From: SHAN690 sp041391765
GTDB lineage: Bacteria; Bacteroidota; Bacteroidia; Flavobacteriales_G; Salibacteraceae
Reading direction: 5' to 3'
Length of the DNA: 64,000 nt
NCBI GenBank assembly: GCA_041391765.1
Contig: JAWKNJ010000019.1
Location: 1 to 64,000, forward strand
Made by a program: the position numbers and the translations under genes. The notes under the pieces were generated by a model, which saw nothing but the letters and a program-made list of their open reading frames with translations, was not told the DNA's origin and made no database searches. Below, one piece after another: positions 44,901 through 53,900 of the stretch. The first letter of the stretch is position 1; each line of letters begins with the position of its first letter.

Positions 44901-47900
44901 TCCGGTTCCCGTTGTATCTCCGTTGCAATAGACATTGTTCAACACACTCGCAGAAATCGTGAGTTTCAAGGGTTCTGTTATCTCGATCGTATCAACTGCG
45001 CTACACCCTTTTGTGTCCGTTGCGGTGACGTAGTAAAAGCCTACCGAGAGCAGGGGAGCGGAGGTACTGTCAGAGCCGGAGCTCCATAGATATTCATAAC
45101 CCGGTGATCCTCCTGAGGCCGCAGCTTCGGCCGAGGCATCATTTCCTCCAAAGCAGCTCACATTGCTGTCCAATGTTGTGGCAACGGTTAATAATGTTGG
45201 TTCCGTAATGATAATTGAAGCTGTATCTGTGCAAGAATGTGCGTCAGTAACGGTCACTGTGTAAGTGGTTGCACTCAAACTAGGGGCAACTGCAGCGGTT
45301 GATCCTGATGACCAAGTATAGCTATAGGCCGTTGTACCACCGGTAGCATTGGCAGTGGCCGAACCGTCATTGCCTGTAAAACAACTGACGTTGCTGTCCA
45401 GACTAACAGATGCAACAAGGAGGGTAGGCTCGGTGATAGTAACATCAAGTGAGTCGCTGCAGCCATTAAAGTCTGTGACGGTAACCGAATAGGTGCCGGA
45501 ACCAAGGTTCATTAATGTAGAATCGGTTGAACCATCGCTCCACAAGTAAGAATACGCTGGGGTTGCACCGGAAGGTGAAATTGAAATTGACCCGGTTGTG
45601 TCCCCAAAACATTGAGGCACCGATAAAATGGAATCGTCAAGAGAAAGAGGAGTCGGCTGTGTAATATAAATGTTTGGTGATTGAACATAGCAGCCATGCG
45701 TATCCTGCGCCACTACATAGTAGTACCTATTGGGAAAGGGTTTCAAATTTGTGGCCACGGAGTCAATCTCATGCGTGCAAGGAAAACCACCTGAACAGGG
45801 AGCTGAACCCGAGCCATCGACCCACCATATGTATTGATATGGACCGGTGCCCCCGGAGGCAGCTGCTATCCCAACACCGTCATTGAAACCGAAACAGGTG
45901 ACATTGGTAACGTTAATGTCAACTTTGAGTGTGTCTGGTTGTGTGACGGTAACTTGTAGAGAGTCTTGACAGCCGTTGTCATCGCTTACAGTTAGGCTAT
46001 AAATACCTGCACTTAAACCACCCGGGTTCGCAGAGGTGGAGCCGTTGCTCCACAGATAAGTATAGTTAGAAGTACCACCTGAAGTCGAGGTGTATATTTT
46101 TCCCGTGTTCGATCCAAATCCATTGGCAAGGTTGCAGAGGGGAATAGTTACTGAATCAACAGCAGAAACAACGCTATCCGGATCTGGAATGGATATGCTG
46201 ACTTGAACCTCGCACTCGAAACTGTCGGCAACAGTGACGAGGTATGTTCCGGCAGGTTGACTGGTAATTGTCGAAGCTGTATCTCCTGTATTCCAGTTAT
46301 ATGTATAAGGTGGCCATCCGCCTGTTGGGATGATGGTTGCGGTCCCATCTGCCACTCCGGGGCAGGATGGTTTCGTAAATGATGTAGTGTAAACAAAGGT
46401 GTCAGGTTCGAGAATGATTCCTGAGGCGGTGTCGCTGCACCCTAGTGAATCGAAAATGCTTACGGTGTAAGTGCCGGATAAAAAGCCGGTGAAGTCATTG
46501 GTGTCTCCGTTGGACCAAAGGAATTCATAAGGAGGACCATTGGAGTAGGGCAGACCTCCGGAGCCGCTTCCGTAGATTTTGGCATCGTTCCAAGAACAAC
46601 CTGTCATGTGACGAATGGAGTCGATTGAGGCAACGATAGGAGGGGTCACCTGGACGGTAATCTGAGTTGTGTCAAAGCAATGGTTGCTGTCTGTGATAGT
46701 GACTGTGTAAAGCGTGGTAGCGGTGGGGAATGCCTGAGGTTGTTCGATGGTGTCATTACTCAAAGAGGAGCTGTTGTCCCACTGATAGGCGATACCTCCC
46801 GGGTGATAGATCAGTTGAACTGTATCCCCAAAACAGATGTAGGGTGAGGCATTGGTGTCGAATTGCACTGGGTCAAAAACCTCGATGGTCTTTGCGTGGT
46901 GGCGTGTAGTTGAGTCGATCACGTACATTCTCAAGCAGAACGTGCCCGGAACATCAAATTGATAGGTCAACGTTTGTCCTGTACCGACCAATGTGTCGTT
47001 GAGATACCATTCGATGGACTCGCTACCACTGGCCCCTGTGGTAGTATTCGTAAACGTTACGGTTTCATTCAAACAGATGTTCGTGTCCGATTCTGTGAAG
47101 TTCGGCATCAAAGGGTTGCAAAGCTCTTGACCGAATTTTACTAGAAACCCAACAGTATAAGATGATGAATTCGATACCATGGCAATATCGTCAATTCCAT
47201 CACCATTCACATCTCCCATGAATGTTGCAAGAGAGGAAGTTTGGTCGGATTCTGCATTGTAGTCAATAAAGTTTGAATCTAGAGTTGAAAATTTGAAAAC
47301 TTGACCCAAAGAGTCTAATGATAAGTTGAAGAGGTTAAAGCCATTGGATACGAGCATGTCAACATGCCCGTCATGGTCGACATCGCGTCCGTCACCAAGA
47401 TTTATCACCCCGAAAGGAGAGAGGTTATAAACATACTCATCCATCAAGATGGACTCGTATATGACCGACATAAGCGAGTAGCTTCCGATTGAGGTGATTG
47501 AATAAACATAGAACCAACCACCTTGACAGAAAGTTGTACCAGCTCCTATTGCCACTTCTTGGTTGCCATCATTGTTCAAATCACCAAGGTGGGCGGCAGC
47601 AAAACCAAAGCCTAGGGAACCATCGCCCCCGGTTATCGGATATGAGTTCAAGACCGTCCCATTAGCCGCTAACAAAATCAGCCATGCTTTTCCAATTGAA
47701 TCGTAAGGAGCACCCACTAGTAAATCGTTTACTCCATCGCCATTAATATCGCCAACACATGTGAGCGAATGTCCAAAGCCTCCCTTCACGGATGAGTTCA
47801 TCGAACCCGAGGTTGCGGAAATCTTTTGCCTGGATGCCACCTCGGCATTGCTGTCTAAGAACAAAATCCAAACGGCTCCGTAGTCAGTCCCGCCATCATC

Positions 47901-50900
47901 GGTTCCCGGAGCGCCAACAGCGATGTCGGTAATTCCGTCCCCATTAAGATCACCCATCGAACATGTTTTGAAGCCAAATTTGTCTCCGCTCGAAAGTCCG
48001 GTTCCAAATCCTCCAACTGATTCAGTGATAATGGAGACCTTCTTGACCTGTCCCTGATCATTTTCAATTAAGACCAATCGAACCATTCCTTCTTCAATAA
48101 CTTGATTGTTTATATTGTCGTAAACATCTGCAAAGCCTTGAATAACGTCCCCGACACAGTTTCCATCAAAGTCACCTAAGCTTGCGATACTTGGAGTGGC
48201 GGAATTCAATTCAAGCTCCCAGCTCTGTTCCAGATAATCACTGGAATTAGAGGGATCGATAGAATAACAGCCGCTTTCAGTTAAAATGCTAACGATAATA
48301 GAGTCTTGGTCCGTGCAAGAGCTATCCAGAACAGTTTTCAGCCGAACTCGGTATTGAACCGCATCGTTAAAGGTGAAGTTTAGGTTTGAACCACTAGCTA
48401 TTAACTGGTCATTCACATACCAATATTGTGATCCGGATGTTGCGGAGTTATTGGTTAGATTAAGCGTAGTTCCAATTGGTATGGCTGTATCTCCGATTGA
48501 TATCGCGGCCAAGTCATTACAACAGTTAATGGATGAATTGAAAATGTGAATTAAACCGGACACCTTATCATTCCCAAGAGTATCAATCATATACGAACCG
48601 AAGGCGAAATCCGAAATATTATCCCCATCGATGTCTCCCACAATGGCAGCGGAGGATCCAAAACGACCAAGCGTAGATTCATTCAAGGTGTAGAATGAAT
48701 TTAGTTCAAAGATTCTTTGTTCCTCAACATTGCCGCTTGCGTCAAGGCTTATCAGTTGGAATGTGTGTATGAAAGGATTCAACACCTCAAAGCTTGAATA
48801 TGCAATTTCGTCCGTGATTCCAATCAAAAATTCGGTAGTTCCGTCTCCATTGATATCGAATCCGTTGGAGACGCTAACAATTCCAGCGTTCCAGTTAGGT
48901 ATCACCAAGTCATCGCCATTAAGTTCCCCGATTCTATGTTCAACACCTGACTCACCAAGAGTCAAGCGCTTGTGTGAGATTACGTTTCCACCGGTGTCCA
49001 GACTGAGTAGGTGAATCAACCCCGAGGATCCACCATTCAAGCATTCGTAAGAATTACGATCAGCAAGAATTAGCACTTCAGGATTTCCGTCAGAATTGAT
49101 ATCTCCCAACAGATTACAATCAGCGCCAAAAAAATCCTCATCCTGGTTAGAGGCGAATCCTGCTTGGCCATTGGTTATTTTTTTGTGAGAAGTTACATGG
49201 CCTGCGGTATCTAGAAAAAGAACCCATGCAGTGCCAAGCCAAGCGCTCGAAGTGAGTACTGAAACAGGTTCACCAACAAGCAGGTCGTTTACGCCATCCC
49301 CATTAAGGTCACCAATGTTGGCCACCGAATGACCAAAGTGACCATTGTTTGTCAGGGTGCCGGTAAAAGAACCTTGCCCCTGAGTTATCAGCTGCTTGGA
49401 TGATACGTTCCCTGAGCTATCGAGGAACAAAATCCAAACAGCCCCGAAAGGATAGCTGGAAGCGAGATGATGGGGCGCTCCAACTGCGAGATCAGTGACA
49501 CCATCTCCATTCAAGTCACCCATGGAACAAATGCTTGTTCCAAATTGGTCTCCGGTTTGAAGTCCGGCTCCGAAATTCCCAGAGTCGCTGGATATTTTTT
49601 GATGTGAACTTACTTGGCCGGATGCGTTCAGAAATAAAATATAGATAGCTCCCGTGTCGTATTGACTATACCCATATGGAACTCCAACCGCTATATCTGG
49701 AACACCATCATCATTGAAATCTCCAAGTTCGGCTACGCTACGTCCAAAGTCGTTGTAGTTACTAGAATAACTATCGAGAGACCCGGTAAAACCTCCCTGC
49801 GTATCGGAAATCACCTGAAGCAAATCGGCTCCTAGACAGCTGCTACCAAAGAATACGGTTACATGGGTCGTATCAGCATCATAGCAGGGTTCAAACAGCT
49901 TGAGCACCACCTCGTGCTGCCCAAAGCTTGAGAAGGAGTAATTAAACGAACTGTCATTGGAAACAAGCACTCCATCTACGAACCAGGCTATGGAATCTCC
50001 AAACGTACCTGCATTCGAAAAGGCGAGCGAGGTTCCAAGCAATACGCTTGTGTCATTGATATTGATATCGGCCTGTAGTGTATTGTTGATTTGAATAAGA
50101 GTTGAAGCTGAATCCACACACCCATTTGCATCTGTTCCTGTGACAGAATACGTGGTAGTATAAGTCGGAAATACATAAACACTCGTCCCCGTTGTGGCGC
50201 TTATGTTTTGGTTTGGCGACCATGCATAACTTACGGCTCCGCTAGCGGAGAGCAGGGTGGAGTCGCCTGAGCAAATCAGGCTGTCACCGGAAACGGTAAC
50301 CGTTGGGGCGGTGTAAAGAATCACGGCTACGTTGTCGTCATCGGAGCAGCCGTTGCTGTCAATGACAGTGACCGAATAAATGGTTGTGACCGAAGGAAAG
50401 GCGAGGGGATTGGCAATGGTGTCGTTGGTGAGCGTAGCGCTGTTGTTCCATTGATAAAGCACACCACCGGCCGCGCTCAATTGGACAGTGTCACCTGGAC
50501 ATGCAAAGGTGCTGCTTCCGGCATCGGCTATCGGGTTGGGGTGGACGGTGATCAATTCTTGATGAGAGCGCATACACGAATCGACAACGACCAGTTTCAC
50601 AAGGTGCGTCCCTACTGTGGAAAATGTATAAGAGAAGTTGGCCGAAGTAGCCATTAAGGAATCATCAATATACCATTGATAGGTTGGTGAAAAGAGGTTT
50701 GATGAACCGTTGGTGAACGTTATGTTTTCACCACTACAAATGGAATTGCTGCTGGAATTGAAATCAGCAATTAATGGGCAACAGGTATCGCGGAGGGTGA
50801 GAACATAAACGGCACCACGGTTAGGGCCTCCGGCATCATCCTCACGCGCACCAATCACTAAGTCGTATAGTCCATCTCCGTTCAAATCGTCAATGATTTC

Positions 50901-53900
50901 GACATCGTAGCCAAAACGATCGCCATTTCCAATATATGAGCTCAGTTGCGGTAGATTCGAAGAAATTTTACCCTGTTGGAACACGTATCCCGAGCTGTCC
51001 AACGAAAGAAGCCATGCGACTCCATCTTGGTTGTTGTTTTCAGTGTAGAGCCAATTGCCTACAAGAACTTCTTTATAACCGTCACCATCGATATCATGCG
51101 CGTCAGAAAGGGCAGAACCAAATTGCCCGTTATTCGGTAGGGTAGCGCTAAATCCATTTTCACCCTGAGAAATGCGTTTGCTGGTACCAATAACACCTGT
51201 TGAGTCTATTGTGATCAAGTAAAAACTACCGACAGTATTGTTATTAATCGGTGTCTTATAACCATGAGAACCAACCAAGATAGTGGCTGAATAATCATGA
51301 GCTTCGAAAAGCGCGAGATCAATGCCAAATCGATCGCTCGCAGACAATGTTATGTCTAAGTTGCCGCTGATTGCAGAAATTTCTAAATGATCGCTAACGG
51401 TTCCATTAGAATTTAGAAACAGAATCCAAATCGAGCCATCATCCGTTCCAGCATTATCTGAGCTTGGAGCCCCCACTACTATATCGCGAACACCATCATT
51501 GTTTAGGTCAGGAACACCGATAACTGAGGTTCCAAACAAATCACCATTGCTGAGGGATCCGTTAAAACTTCCAGATGATGAGGATATCTTCTGTTTTGCC
51601 GATACGTTGCCAGTTGAATCCAAGAATAGTATCCACAGCGACCCCCGATCCGTTCCACCATCATTGGACCAACCTGCTCCGACAGCTAGGTCATTTACTC
51701 CATCACCATTGATATCCCCAATATCTGCAATACAGCGTCCAAAGAAATCATCGTTGGCTATTCCCGAACCAAACCCGCCAGAGTCTGAGGAGATCTTATT
51801 GTACATTAAGACTCCTGATTCGTCCGCCATTTTCATAATGTATATGGCGCCTTTGTTGGAACCACTACCACCGTCATCATCTTCGATGGCTGATACGGCC
51901 ATATCAGGAACACCATCTCCATTGATATCCCCCAGGGCTTCGATGGCCATGCCAAATCGATCGTTATTGTCTAAAACAGCATAAAAATTACCCGATGTGT
52001 CTGAAATCTCAAACACAGAATCAACCTTCAAACAATTCGGCTCGGGTAGCAGGATGACCTCGATACTGTCTCGACTAATGCAATTAGAAGATGTATAAAG
52101 CAAGATTTTGTAATGTCCGTATGAACTAAACGAGTGAGTGAATGAAGTTGAATTGGAAATCAATGTTCCATTCACTAACCAAGCTATGCTGTCTCCGTAA
52201 GTTCCATTATTTGTGAAGGTTAGACTTGAGCTCGTTTGTAAAACGGTATCGTTTATGCTTATATCCGCATGTGCAAGGCAACACGTGTCTCTTAATCCAA
52301 GTATGTAGACGGCACCTCGGTCTGTTCCACCATCATCATCACTTCTCGCACCGATTGCCAGATCACCAATACCATCAGAATTAATATCTCCTAGGATGTC
52401 CACTCCAAAACCAAAGTGGTCCTGCGCTCCTAAAACGATATTGAATCCATTCGTGCCGGTGGTAATTTTTTTGTAGTCAAAAACATATCCGCTGCTATCC
52501 AAAGAAATAAGCCATGCGGCACCATCTTCGGTAGCGGACTCGCTATGGAACCAATTGCATACTAAAATTTCGCTGTATCCATCGCCATCAATGTCGTGGG
52601 CGTTCGAAATATCAAGCCCAAATCGGTTTCCATTTTGCAGGGTGGCGTTAAACCCGCCTTGTTGCTCGGTTATTCTTTTGGTACTACCTGTAACACCATT
52701 TGAGTCAATGGAAACGATGAACACTGAACCATCTTCATTGCCTGTTGCTATGGCACTGCCGGGCGCTCCAACAGCAATTTCCATAAAGCCATCATTGTTC
52801 AAGTCACCCAAGTAGCCAAATCCACTTCCAAATCGCCAATTAGCACCGATAGTAACATCAAGGTTCCCAGAGGTGTTCGAAACCTCGACTTCATTTGACA
52901 CAGTTCCATTGGCGTTCATGTAGAGTATCCAAAATGAACCCGCATCAGTGCCACCATCATCGGTGTATGAACTTCCGACAATCAGGTCTGGAATATTGTC
53001 ACCGTTGATATCGGGAATGCCAAGCACGCCTACTCCAAAGTTGTCATTGTTTACTAATGTTCCACCGAAAGAACCTTGAGTGTCTGATATTTTCTGTTTT
53101 GAGTCAACCGCGCCGGCTGAATCCATAAATAAAATCCAGACAGCCCCTCTGTTGGTTCCTCCATCGTCATCGTAAAGAGCACCGACCGCAAGTTCATTCA
53201 CTCCGTCACCATTAAGATCACTAATGACACTGATGCTTCTTCCGAAGGCATCACCATTGTCAAGACCGGAGCCAAACCCACCAGAGTCTGAAGATATTTT
53301 GACATGACTTTGCACTGTTCCATCTGCATTGAGCATGATCATGTAAATGGCTCCAGTGTTTGAGGTTCCATCGTCATCGAAAGCTGCAGAAACCGCTATG
53401 TCCGGGACACCATCATTGTTCCAATCTCCAATGGATTCTATGAATCCACCAAACATATCTGAGTTGTCCAAATCCGTGCTGAAATTTCCTTGAGTACTTG
53501 ATATCTTGGTTGTGGAATCAACCTGCAGGCAATTAGGATTCGGAAGAACTATCACCTCAACAGTATCGCGGCTATTGCAGAATCCGTCACTTGATTCAAG
53601 TATGACTTGATAGTGCCCAACTTCAGTAAACACCAAACTAATCGATGAAGCAGTATCAATACTATTTCCATTCAAGTACCAGGTGTGATCAAAGAGGTTG
53701 CAGCCACTGTTCATCGTTAGGTTAGCACCGAGCGAAACAATAGTGTCATTTTCAACGATATCCGCTACAACCGGACAGTAAATTGCTTTGATTTCATCAT
53801 CAGTCAAAACCCTATTGTATACTCGCAGGTCGTCAATTTTTCCGCTCCAGAATTGAGATAAACTTCTTGAACATCCAATTTCAAGAAAATGTGATGTAAA

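Noticed and set aside
41982..46640. Regularly spaced repeats of about 225 bp as a CRISPR-like array
   Set aside because: The period is that of protein-coding SprB repeats; DNA is diverged and in one long open frame.
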